Source: Neolewinella lacunae
Lineage (GTDB): Bacteria > Bacteroidota > Bacteroidia > Chitinophagales > Saprospiraceae
Length of the DNA: 64,000 bases
Direction: 5' to 3'
Assembly (NCBI RefSeq): GCF_014349155.1
Contig: NZ_JACSIT010000061.1
Coordinates: 30,377 to 94,376 of the forward strand
Positions 42,658 to 50,091 of the stretch are shown here, piece by piece. Within the stretch, counting starts at the first letter, position 1. Each line of letters opens with the position of its first letter. The notes under the pieces were generated by a model. It worked only from the letters and a program-made list of their open reading frames with translations. It ran no database searches and was not told the origin of the DNA. The position numbers were made by a program, and so were the translations under genes.

Positions 42658-43563
42658 ATGCTGCGCAAAAAGCGATATTACGTACTCTTCTTTTTCCTGC
42701 TCTTCGTGGCCTACGCTACGTACCGGATCAAGCCGTTGCTGGACCTCCAGTTTACGGACCAGGAGCTGACGGCCGCCTTCGCCAGCGGGCAGTACGGAGA
42801 GGTCCAGCTCGGCTACCTGGAAGGCAGCAGCCGCAAGCTCCGTTACCTCCAGCTGGGCGACGATCCCGGCAAGCCCCTCCTGGTCTTCCTCCACGGGTCA
42901 CCCGCCAGCAGCGCCTTCTGGATTTCGTTGCTGCGCGACAGCAGTCTCCGCGCCCGTGCCAACCTGCTGGCCATCGACCGGCCGGGCTACGGAGGCAGCG
43001 GCTTGGGCCTACCGATGATTTCCGTGGCCGAGCAGGCCGAAAACGTCGCTTCCGTCATCCAGGCCCGCCGACAAGGCCCCACGCAGGCCGTCGTCCTCCA
43101 CGGCAGCAGCTACGGCGGCACCGTCAGCGCCCGCATCGCCATGGATTATCCCGGCCTCATTGACGGCCTCCTGCTGCAATCCGCCAGCCTGGCCCCCGCC
43201 GAAGAGTACACCTACTGGATCACCGAACCCACCAGCCACTGGTCGTTGGAATGGCTCATGCCCGCCGCCCTGCGTACTGCCAACTCCGAAAAACTCAGCC
43301 ACCAGGACCAATTGGAAACAATGGCCCAACACTGGGAAAACATCAGCGCCAACACCGTCATTTTGCACGGTACCGACGACTGGCTGATCTACCCCCCCAA
43401 CGCCTATTTTGCCTGTGATCAACTGACGGGCGCCAGCACCCTCGTCCACCACATGGTCGATGGCGGCCAGCACGACCTGATCTGGCGCAGCCCCCGCCTC
43501 ATCCGTCACTACCTCCACGAACTACTGGATCACGCTGCCCCCAGTGGCCCGGCCGAACGGTAG
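42658..43563 (+). CDS. Membrane-anchored alpha/beta hydrolase
   Basis: A 301-residue alpha/beta-fold hydrolase with an N-terminal membrane helix (YYVLFFFLLFVAYATYRI). The oxyanion region is FLHGSPASSAFWISLL, the nucleophile elbow is VLHGSSYGGTVSARIA (Ser within GSSYGG), the acid is probably the Asp of HGTDDWLIYP, and the His lies in GGQHDLIWRSP. The substrate is unknown. The ATG at 42658 gives a clean basic N-terminus (MLRKKR) before the helix, with the catalytic domain on the periplasmic side (inference from the positive-inside rule). The 3' end overlaps the convergent methyltransferase gene by 34 bases. Confidence 0.85.
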   Translation: MLRKKRYYVLFFFLLFVAYATYRIKPLLDLQFTDQELTAAFASGQYGEVQLGYLEGSSRKLRYLQLGDDPGKPLLVFLHGSPASSAFWISLLRDSSLRARANLLAIDRPGYGGSGLGLPMISVAEQAENVASVIQARRQGPTQAVVLHGSSYGGTVSARIAMDYPGLIDGLLLQSASLAPAEEYTYWITEPTSHWSLEWLMPAALRTANSEKLSHQDQLETMAQHWENISANTVILHGTDDWLIYPPNAYFACDQLTGASTLVHHMVDGGQHDLIWRSPRLIRHYLHELLDHAAPSGPAER

Positions 43564-44717
43564 ATCACAAATTTTTGGTTCTCCGCTACCGTCAGCACCT
43601 CCCCGAAGCGCCGCTCCAGGTGGGTGGCGTAATTGAGGTGGCGGTTGGCCACTACGACGAAGTGTCCGTCCGCCGCGAGTTTTTGGGTGGCTGCGGTGAA
43701 TAAGTCCAGGCTGGCATCAATGCTGTTGCGGTGACCGTCGTGAAAAGGCGGGTTGGTGACGATGAGGCCAAAGTGCTGCGCGGGCCAGTGCGTCAGGTCG
43801 GGCTGCCAGCGGAGATCAGCGGCGGGCCCCAGGTTGCGGCGGGCCGAAGCGATGGCCAGGGAGGAAACGTCCGTGCCCGCCACTTCTGCCGCCGGGTAAT
43901 GCCGCTGCCGCAATTGATCGACGATGACGCCGTTGCCGCACCCGATATCGAGTAAGCGCACCGGTGCAGGCAGCCCGCAGAGCAGCGGGTGAGTAGCCCA
44001 GGTATCCAGCAGAAACTGGGTAGCGTAATCAATGTGGTGGGCGGAGAACACCCCCCGGTATTGTTCGTAATCGCGGTCTTGGTAACGGATGGTGTGCAGG
44101 CGATCGGGCGCGGGGTCGGGCAGGCGCAGTTGGCTGAGCAGCAACAGGCGGGCTTTTTTGTAGGCGCGGCTTTGTTCGACCTTGCCGGCGTAGGCCGCAG
44201 CCACTGCGAGCAGGCGGGGCGTGAAGTGGCGGGTCTGGAAGCCCACGGCCAGGTGGGTTGCCGGGCTGGCCGCTGCCGCAACGTAATGCAGGTACTCCGC
44301 GAAGAGGTCCAACGACTTGGGCAGGTGCAGCAGGGCCAGCGCGGGTGGCGGTGGTGGGGTGAAAAGATCGAAGGAGCGGGGCAGCAGGCCATCCTCCCCA
44401 AAGTTGCTCCGAAACGCAAAGGCCAGGCGCTGGTGATGCACGGCATTGTCGGAAGCCATCGTCCGTTCCCGACCTTCCAGGCAGGTGGTCAGGACGCCAA
44501 AGTGGTCGTGCAGGGCAAGCGCGGGGCCGGGGGGCTGCTGCCGGGCCCAGTCGAGCAGCAGCACCTCGGCGGGCTTGAGCAGGGGGGCACTGGCGGTCCC
44601 CCCCAGGGCAAGCAAGGGCAGCCGGTAAGGACGGCCGGCGTAGTGGACGGTGGTGAGCTGGGGGTCAATCACTGCTGCGAAGGTAGTGGCACGGCAGTCA
44701 AAACATCGCTCCTTCAT
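43530..44717 (-). CDS. RsmC/RlmG-like rRNA methyltransferase
   Basis: A 395-residue SAM-dependent methyltransferase of the RsmC/RlmG group (guanine-N2 methylation of 16S or 23S rRNA). The N-terminal half is a degenerate duplicate domain. The catalytic half carries VRLLDIGCGNGVIVDQLRQ (SAM motif I), VAGTDVSSLAIASARRNL, and the diagnostic FGLIVTNPPFHDGHR (NPPF motif), ending LNYATHLERRFGEVLTVAENQKFVIYR. Which rRNA position is modified cannot be told from sequence. The ATG at 44717 is chosen; extending the frame upstream would translate the intergenic hairpin repeat. Confidence 0.85.
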   Translation of the reverse strand: MKERCFDCRATTFAAVIDPQLTTVHYAGRPYRLPLLALGGTASAPLLKPAEVLLLDWARQQPPGPALALHDHFGVLTTCLEGRERTMASDNAVHHQRLAFAFRSNFGEDGLLPRSFDLFTPPPPPALALLHLPKSLDLFAEYLHYVAAAASPATHLAVGFQTRHFTPRLLAVAAAYAGKVEQSRAYKKARLLLLSQLRLPDPAPDRLHTIRYQDRDYEQYRGVFSAHHIDYATQFLLDTWATHPLLCGLPAPVRLLDIGCGNGVIVDQLRQRHYPAAEVAGTDVSSLAIASARRNLGPAADLRWQPDLTHWPAQHFGLIVTNPPFHDGHRNSIDASLDLFTAATQKLAADGHFVVVANRHLNYATHLERRFGEVLTVAENQKFVIYRSAGPLGAA

Positions 44718-44718
44718 C

Positions 44719-44767
44719 CTAACTCCCCCCTTCGGGGGGTCGGGGGGGAGCACCTGCGGCCGCGCCC
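44719..44767 (-). repeat. Composite hairpin repeat with exact 18-mer copy
   Basis: AACT-C6-TTC-G6 hairpin, then a G7 tract, A, and an exact reverse-strand GGGCGCGGCCGCAGGTGC (44750-44767). It is nearly the same sequence as 48692-48744 read on the other strand and 6731-6782. It sits between the terminators of ssrA and the methyltransferase gene. Confidence 0.88.
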
Positions 44768-44807
44768 AAAAAAATAGCCCCAGACTCTCGGCGGAAGAGC
44801 GGGGCTA
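44768..44807 (-). terminator. Strong intrinsic terminator downstream of ssrA
   Basis: Minus-strand stem TAGCCCC...GGGGCTA with an inner CTCT/AGAG pairing, followed by seven T residues. It lies 84 bases past the tmRNA 3' end and just ahead of the composite repeat. Confidence 0.75.
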
Positions 44808-44868
44808 AGTCCAGGAGCCGAAGCCCAGGGACAATCGGTCCACACCGGATGGCGTGGCCGAAAAAGGT

Positions 44869-44891
44869 AAATGCCGGGAAGCCCGGCATTT
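44869..44891 (-). terminator. Hairpin at the tmRNA 3' end
   Basis: AAATGCCGGG pairs perfectly with CCCGGCATTT around a three-base loop, right after the tmRNA CCA end, and is followed downstream by TACCTTTTT. It is probably the first of two terminators or a processing hairpin. Confidence 0.65.
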
Positions 44892-45265
44892 GGTGGAGGC
44901 GGGGAGATTTGAACTCCCGTCCAGCGAAAGCGTCAAGCAGCTTTCTACACGCTTAGTGACCAGTCAGGATTTTCGAGCGCGGGGAGAGATTGGTCACCCT
45001 CTCATGTCCGAACCTTAGATCTTTAATCTTACCCTCGACTCAGATCAGGGTCGACGGCCAGTCCCAAAGGGGGGAGCGCGGCGTGATGTGTATGGGACCT
45101 CAACCACACGGCGCGTGAAACCAGGAGACTAATCTAGGATTAGGCAGCCATGGCGTAGCTGGGAGTGCCAACTAAAGTGTAATCGTTATTTTTTACGGAG
45201 TAACCAATCATGCTCCGGCGTGCTTACTACAAAACTCACTTCCCTGTCGATTCCGGTACGCCCCC
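44891..45265 (-). ncRNA. ssrA: Transfer-messenger RNA
   Basis: A 375-base tmRNA on the minus strand. The 5' end GGGGGCGTACCGGAATCGACAG and the 3' end CGCCTCCACCA form the tRNA-like acceptor stem (seven pairs, one G-U), with the T arm GGGAGTTCAAATCTCCC and encoded CCA. The tag frame ends in ...SYAMAA followed by TAA (stop at 45140-45142), matching the YAMAA/YALAA end of Bacteroidota tags. Reading back in frame gives up to 18 codons (VKNNDYTLVGTPSYAMAA, 45143-45196); the exact resume codon is uncertain. It rescues stalled ribosomes together with SmpB. Confidence 0.93.
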
Positions 45266-45439
45266 GTTAGGGCTCCGCGGTGGGTAAACTTGCGGACCAT
45301 CAAGGGAGGAAACGCCCGGCGGTAGCGGATGGTTGCCCGGTGGGCGGCGCGGGAGGTGTTTTTTTTTGTTCCACCGGCTCGGGGGGGGCAGCCCCCGGCC
45401 CGCGTCCGCAAAAAGGCGCGGCCATCGCGGGCGGAAGCA

Positions 45440-45447
45440 TACCTTTG
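45440..45447 (+). promoter_or_regulatory. -7 box directly before gatB
   Basis: TACCTTTG, a perfect TAnnTTTG, ends four bases before the gatB ATG. Transcription starting 5-7 bases after such a box would begin at the start codon, so a leaderless mRNA is predicted. Confidence 0.5.
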
Positions 45448-45451
45448 CCCC

Positions 45452-46903
45452 ATGGCAAGTACTTCCTACGAAACCGTCATTGGCCTGGAGGCCCACGTTC
45501 AGCTGGCCACCCAAAGCAAGGCTTTTTGTGCAGACCGCAACGTATTCGGCGCGGAGCCCAACCGGAACATCAGCGCAATCAGCCTCGGATACCCCGGCAC
45601 GCTGCCGATGCTCAACGAGGTGCAGGTCCGCTTCGCCGTCAAGCTCGGCCTGGCCCTGGGCTGCCGCATCAACCCGCGCAGTACCTTCGACCGGAAAAAT
45701 TATTTTTACGCCGACCTGCCGAAGGGCTACCAAATTACCCAGGATGAAAACCCCATCTGCCTGGGCGGTGGTTTGCCCCTCCGCCTGCTGGGGACGGCTG
45801 AAGAAAAACGCACCGTGCGCCTCCACCACATCCACATGGAGGAAGATGCGGGCAAGAGCATTCACGCGGCCGACGATCCCTTCACCCGCGTTGACCTCAA
45901 CCGGGCGGGCACGCCGCTACTGGAAATTGTCACCGAGCCCGACCTGCGCTCCGCCGAAGAAGTGGATGCCTTCATGAACGGGATGCGCCGCCTGGTACGG
46001 TGGTTGGGAGTAAGCGACGGCAATATGCAGGAAGGCAGTTTGCGCTGCGACGTCAACATCTCCGTCCGTCCCAGCGGCCAGGAAGCCTACGGAACCCGCT
46101 GCGAAATCAAAAACATGAACTCCATGAAATTTGCCCGCCAGGCCGTGGCCTACGAAGTGGAGCGGCAGATCGGGCTGCTGGAAAACGGCGAAATGGTGCA
46201 ACAGCAAACCCGGCAATACCACCCCGAAGACGGGACGACCAGTGCGCTGCGCGACAAAGAAGACGCCCACGATTACCGCTACTTCCCCGACCCCGATCTT
46301 CCTCCGGTGGTAATCTCCGAACAATTCATTGAAGAGGTGCGGGCTGAAATCGACGTCCTGCCCTGGGAAGCCTTCGAGGAACTCGTCAGCCATTACGGCC
46401 TGGAACCCGCCGATGCCGACCTGCTGAGCGAAGACCGCGAGACCTACCTCAGCTTCGTGCGCTGCGCTGCCCATAGCCCCTCGGTGCCCGACCTGGCCAA
46501 ACTCTGGCTCAATCGCCTGGGGCCCTGGCTGGCCGAGCGCGGCATCCCGCCCACCCAGTTGCCCCTGACCCCCGAACAGCTGGCCGCTTTTCAAAACCTC
46601 ATTCTGGAAGGCAACGTCGCCGCAGCAGCAGCCACGAGCAAACTCCTGCCCTCCCTGCTGGCCGCCCCGGAAGACCCCCTGCAGCGGGCTACCGACCTGG
46701 GACTGCTGCAAAATACGGACACCGATTTCCTGGGGAGGCTGGTCGATGAAGTCCTGGCTGAATTCCCCGATAAAGCTGCCGCCTACCGCAAGGGCAAAAC
46801 CGGCCTCATCGGCTTTTTCATGGGCGAAGTGATGAAACGAAGCCAAGGCAGCGCCGGCCCCCAGGAGACGAAGGCCCTGCTGGAAGCCCGACTGGGGGCT
46901 TAG
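45452..46903 (+). CDS. gatB: Asp/Glu-tRNA amidotransferase subunit B
   Basis: A 483-residue GatB, the kinase/transamidase subunit that binds misacylated Glu-tRNA-Gln or Asp-tRNA-Asn and amidates it with GatA and GatC. Typical motifs are YETVIGLEAHVQLATQSKAFC, NPRSTFDRKNYFYADLPKGYQITQ, RLHHIHMEEDAGKSIH, VDLNRAGTPLLEIVTEPDLRSAEE, MQEGSLRCDVNISVRP and the C-terminal YqeY-like region ending KTGLIGFFMGEVMKRSQG. The ATG at 45452 gives the standard start; the frame upstream has none of the family. Its partners gatA and gatC are not in the window, as is common. Confidence 0.95.
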   Translation: MASTSYETVIGLEAHVQLATQSKAFCADRNVFGAEPNRNISAISLGYPGTLPMLNEVQVRFAVKLGLALGCRINPRSTFDRKNYFYADLPKGYQITQDENPICLGGGLPLRLLGTAEEKRTVRLHHIHMEEDAGKSIHAADDPFTRVDLNRAGTPLLEIVTEPDLRSAEEVDAFMNGMRRLVRWLGVSDGNMQEGSLRCDVNISVRPSGQEAYGTRCEIKNMNSMKFARQAVAYEVERQIGLLENGEMVQQQTRQYHPEDGTTSALRDKEDAHDYRYFPDPDLPPVVISEQFIEEVRAEIDVLPWEAFEELVSHYGLEPADADLLSEDRETYLSFVRCAAHSPSVPDLAKLWLNRLGPWLAERGIPPTQLPLTPEQLAAFQNLILEGNVAAAAATSKLLPSLLAAPEDPLQRATDLGLLQNTDTDFLGRLVDEVLAEFPDKAAAYRKGKTGLIGFFMGEVMKRSQGSAGPQETKALLEARLGA

Positions 46904-46917
46904 GCGGTCTCTGCCAT

Positions 46918-47736
46918 TTACTCGGAAGGCACCTCGTGGGACGGTTCCACCACCCCGCCGCCCAGACTGCGGCGCAGCTCCCGGATTTCTGCGGTCAGGG
47001 CATCGACCTTCTCTTCGAGGTCTTTGGTATTGTCCATCATCATTTCGTCGATAAAAACGGCGTTGGCCAGGCTCATGCCAAAGATGCCACCCAAGACCAC
47101 GACCACGGCGAAGTACAGGCGAGTCATCCCGATGCCCAACCCCGAAAGCGGGTCACTTTCGTTATCGACGATGGCGGCGGGAATGTCGTTCCAGCCTTCC
47201 AGGGTAAAGAGTTGAAAGATGCTGTAAATGCTCACCAGTGGGTCACCGAAGTACTCCGGAGCAATGTCGGCGTAGAAGTGGCAGGTCAGGATGGCGAACA
47301 AAAAATTAAGAAAAACCAATGCCACCAAAACAAAAACGGAGGCCCGGATGGCCCGGCCCAGGCCCGTCACCACCTGTTCGATGTTGGGAATAAAGCGCAG
47401 GAAGCGCACCAGGCGGATGAGGCGGAACAGGCGCAGCAACACGAGCAGGCCCGCCGCGTCGGAAATCGTCACCAGCCCCTCCAGAAAAACGGGCAAACTC
47501 CCCACGGTCACGAAAAAGTCGAAGCGGTTCCAGGCCCCGCCGAAGTAACTCCTGGGCTTCAGCACGCTCAGCTTGACGATCACCTCGACGATGAAAAAAC
47601 CGATGAAAAGGTGATCAACCGCCAGCAGCCAGCGGTTGTAGCGCAGCTCCGGGAAATACAAAAGAAAAATGACCAGCGCATTGAGGATGATGGCCAGGAG
47701 GATAACCCGCTCGTTGAAAAAAAGACGCTTTAGCAT
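46918..47736 (-). CDS. Voltage-gated ion channel (BacNaV/CavMr-like)
   Basis: A 272-residue single-domain six-helix cation channel. The voltage sensor S4 is RLFRLIRLVRFLRFIPNIEQV with regularly spaced Arg residues. The pore helix and filter read FQLFTLEGWNDIP, and S6 is LYFAVVVVLGGIFGMSLANAVFIDEMM, followed by a coiled coil (LEEKVDALTAEIRELRRSL) for tetramerisation. Most sodium channels of this family have TLESW; here the fourth filter residue is Gly with Asp further on, as I recall for the calcium-selective CavMr. So calcium permeability is plausible. The ATG at 47736 is preferred over a TTG ten codons upstream. Confidence 0.88.
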   Translation of the reverse strand: MLKRLFFNERVILLAIILNALVIFLLYFPELRYNRWLLAVDHLFIGFFIVEVIVKLSVLKPRSYFGGAWNRFDFFVTVGSLPVFLEGLVTISDAAGLLVLLRLFRLIRLVRFLRFIPNIEQVVTGLGRAIRASVFVLVALVFLNFLFAILTCHFYADIAPEYFGDPLVSIYSIFQLFTLEGWNDIPAAIVDNESDPLSGLGIGMTRLYFAVVVVLGGIFGMSLANAVFIDEMMMDNTKDLEEKVDALTAEIRELRRSLGGGVVEPSHEVPSE

Positions 47737-47855
47737 ACGTTGGTCTAAAGGGGAAGGAAAGCGCAAGGTAAGTCCGCCACACCAACTATTGTAGGTGGCG
47801 GCGCTGGATTTGCCCGCCCCGTCCCCCCATTTCTGACCAATCCTTATCTTGCGGC

Positions 47856-48680
47856 ATGGATACGATCGTGCAATATTTTGAAACTATTCCCTCCAGCCAC
47901 CGCAGCCTGATCCTGATCGGGGGCATCACCTTTTTCTGGATGCTGGAAAGCGTGGCACCGCTGTTTACCGTGCGCTACGGAAAGTGGCGGCACGCGGGGG
48001 TCAACTTCTTTTTCACTTTTACCACCATCCTGGTCAATTTCACGATGGCTTTTTTGCTCGTTGCCGCCAGCGCCTGGGTAGTAGCGGCCAACTTTGGCAT
48101 AGTGCAGTGGTTGAATCTGCCCGTCTGGGCTACCGCCCTCGTTGGCCTGCTGCTGCTCGACCTCATCGGGGCCTACCTGGCACACTGGACGGAGCACCGC
48201 GTCCCCGTTCTGTGGCGCTTCCACCTGGTGCACCATACCGATCAGCACGTAGATACCACCACCGCCAACCGCCACCATCCGGGCGAAAGCGTCATCCGCT
48301 TCTTCTTCACTACCCTGGCGGTGTTTATCGTCGGCGCACCACTCTGGCTGGTGTTTTTGTACCAAAGCCTGAGCGTCGTGCTCAGCCAGTTCAACCACGC
48401 CAACATCACCGTGCCCAATTGGCTGGACCGCCCGCTCAGCCTCCTTTTCGTCACACCGAATATGCACCGCGTACACCACCACTATCAACTGCCGCTCACC
48501 GACACCAATTACGGCAACATCTTTAGCGTCTGGGACCGCCTCTTCGGCACCTACGCGGTGGCCGATAACCGCAGCCTCGTCTATGGCGTGGATACCCACA
48601 TGGACCCCAAAGACCACGGCCACCTGGGCCGTATGCTGGCCATCCCCTTCCAGAAAAAGGTCAAAAACCCGCAGGGCTAG
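47856..48680 (+). CDS. Sterol desaturase/fatty acid hydroxylase family protein
   Basis: A 274-residue integral membrane di-iron enzyme. Three or four membrane helices occupy the first 120 residues. The His boxes are HWTEHRVPVLWRFHLVHHTDQH with NRHHP (residues about 113-145), and HRVHHHYQLPLTDTNYGNIFSVWDRLFGTY, the canonical C-terminal pattern. Such enzymes hydroxylate or desaturate lipids, sterols or carotenoids; the substrate is unknown. A TATCTTGC box lies three bases before the ATG, predicting a leaderless transcript. A composite hairpin repeat lies directly downstream. Confidence 0.88.
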   Translation: MDTIVQYFETIPSSHRSLILIGGITFFWMLESVAPLFTVRYGKWRHAGVNFFFTFTTILVNFTMAFLLVAASAWVVAANFGIVQWLNLPVWATALVGLLLLDLIGAYLAHWTEHRVPVLWRFHLVHHTDQHVDTTTANRHHPGESVIRFFFTTLAVFIVGAPLWLVFLYQSLSVVLSQFNHANITVPNWLDRPLSLLFVTPNMHRVHHHYQLPLTDTNYGNIFSVWDRLFGTYAVADNRSLVYGVDTHMDPKDHGHLGRMLAIPFQKKVKNPQG

Positions 48681-48691
48681 TGGATGGATGC

Positions 48692-48744
48692 GGGCGCGGC
48701 CGCAGGTGCTCCCCCCCGGCCCCCCAAAGGGGGGAGTTGGGATG
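48692..48744 (+). repeat. Composite hairpin repeat with exact 18-mer copy
   Basis: Exact GGGCGCGGCCGCAGGTGC (48692-48709), then T, a C7 tract, GG, and a C6-AAA-G6 hairpin followed by AGTTGGGATGAG. This is the reverse orientation of the 44719 copy, sharing about 50 bases with it. It lies 12 bases past the desaturase stop. Confidence 0.88.
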
Positions 48745-48910
48745 AGGAGCAAGGGAAGGGCCACTGGTCGAGGCCCTATACGCCGAATTGAGGATAGGAG
48801 GTCGCTGTACAACGGCTCGACCATTTTGAACCACTAAGAACACGAAGAAGGACTAAGTTTAGAACGCCCATTGGTCCGGGGCCTTGTACGCCTCTGCGGA
48901 CATCCCAACA

Positions 48911-48951
48911 AACTCCATGCAACTCCATGCCCAACTCCATGTAACTCCATG
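48911..48951. repeat. Four copies of AACTCCATG
   Basis: AACTCCATG occurs at 48911, 48921, 48933 and 48943 with spacings of 10, 12 and 10 bases, in the spacer before the convergent DUF1015 gene. Each unit contains an ATG but no open frame of interest follows. Confidence 0.7.
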
Positions 48952-48963
48952 GGCTACCCCCCC

Positions 48964-50025
48964 CTAAGGCATCCAAACCAGCATCCCACTCGGCACCCGG
49001 GGCTCAAAGCGGGTACTCTTGGCGGGCAGCATGCGTCCGGCGGCTACCTCGGCAAAAAAACGGTCGGTCGTCAGCGGAAAATGGCTGAGGTAGGTGCGGT
49101 CTGGAAGAAAATTGCGCTGGGCAAGGTCATCTCCCGGCTCCGGCGCCATCTCGAAGGTGATGCGGTGGTCGCGCTTGCTGTCCACAATACCAAATACCGG
49201 GGCCAGCACCTGGGCATCGAGCCATTCGGCGGCCGTTTCGCGGCCCTGCGGACTTTTGCGGGTTAACCGGTAGTGCAGGTGGTTCCGGGAAAAAGCCCAT
49301 TCCCCGGGTACGCTGGGAATGATGGCGCTTGGGGTGGCTTCGATCATAAAGTAGGCACCGAGCCGCTTTAGGACTTCGTCGGTATTTCCCATGTCGTCTT
49401 CGATCACCCGGGTAAAACTGCCAATGGATACCTCTTCGCCGCCGATGATGCAGACGGGAAGAAAAGCACAGGCAGCGTATCCCTGGGCCGCCAGTGCCGC
49501 GTGGGTGGCGGCCCGGTGGTGGCCATCGGCAATGCAGAGCAACTCCGCCTCGGCCAAATCCAGGGGCTGGGGCAGTTGGCCCATGCGGGGCAGGTAACGG
49601 CGCAAGTGATAGGTATTGTCGTTCCCCACAAAAGTCACGGCTCCCCCTTCCGCCACGTACTCTCCGTCCACCCGCGCCCACCATTTGGCCAGCTGCGGCG
49701 TGGTCAGCAACACCGGCTTGCCCAGGGCGCCTCCTTCCTCCCGGGTCAGGATTTCCTGGCGGGCCAGGCGGCTTTGCAAGGTTGCCTCGTGGGGCCGGAC
49801 GAGCCCGCTGGAAAAAGCCGCTGACGGCAGCAGACCGCAGATTCCGCGGCTCCACTCCCCCGTGCGGTGGCGCTGAATCCGCAATTCCCCAAAGCCTCCC
49901 GCACTTTCCCACTCCAGTTGTCCGGGCGGAATACAACGTACCCCATCCCGGCAAAACGGCAACTCCGAAAAGCCCGCGCGCGGCGGGTGGTGGTACTGCG
50001 GGAAAGGGTATAAGCTTACGGTCAT
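48964..50025 (-). CDS. DUF1015 family protein
   Basis: A 353-residue DUF1015 protein. The N-terminal part is shorter than usual, whereas the core has HEATLQSRLARQEILT, VTFVGNDNTYHLRRYL, LCIADGHHRAATHAAL (the family ADGHHR motif) and ASIGSFTRVIEDDMGNTDEVLKRL, then the C-terminal PAKSTRFEPRVPSGMLVW. Relatives include ADP-dependent serine kinase SerK and free-serine kinase SbnI, so a small-molecule kinase activity is possible but unproved here. It follows moeA on the same strand with a 66-base gap that contains its own TACCTTTC box (50041-50048). Confidence 0.85.
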   Translation of the reverse strand: MTVSLYPFPQYHHPPRAGFSELPFCRDGVRCIPPGQLEWESAGGFGELRIQRHRTGEWSRGICGLLPSAAFSSGLVRPHEATLQSRLARQEILTREEGGALGKPVLLTTPQLAKWWARVDGEYVAEGGAVTFVGNDNTYHLRRYLPRMGQLPQPLDLAEAELLCIADGHHRAATHAALAAQGYAACAFLPVCIIGGEEVSIGSFTRVIEDDMGNTDEVLKRLGAYFMIEATPSAIIPSVPGEWAFSRNHLHYRLTRKSPQGRETAAEWLDAQVLAPVFGIVDSKRDHRITFEMAPEPGDDLAQRNFLPDRTYLSHFPLTTDRFFAEVAAGRMLPAKSTRFEPRVPSGMLVWMP

Positions 50026-50091
50026 GCGCTAAGGATGGGCGAAAGGTAAGCATAAAGCTTTTTTTCTTTCTCCAGTCGGTCTACCAGTCCG

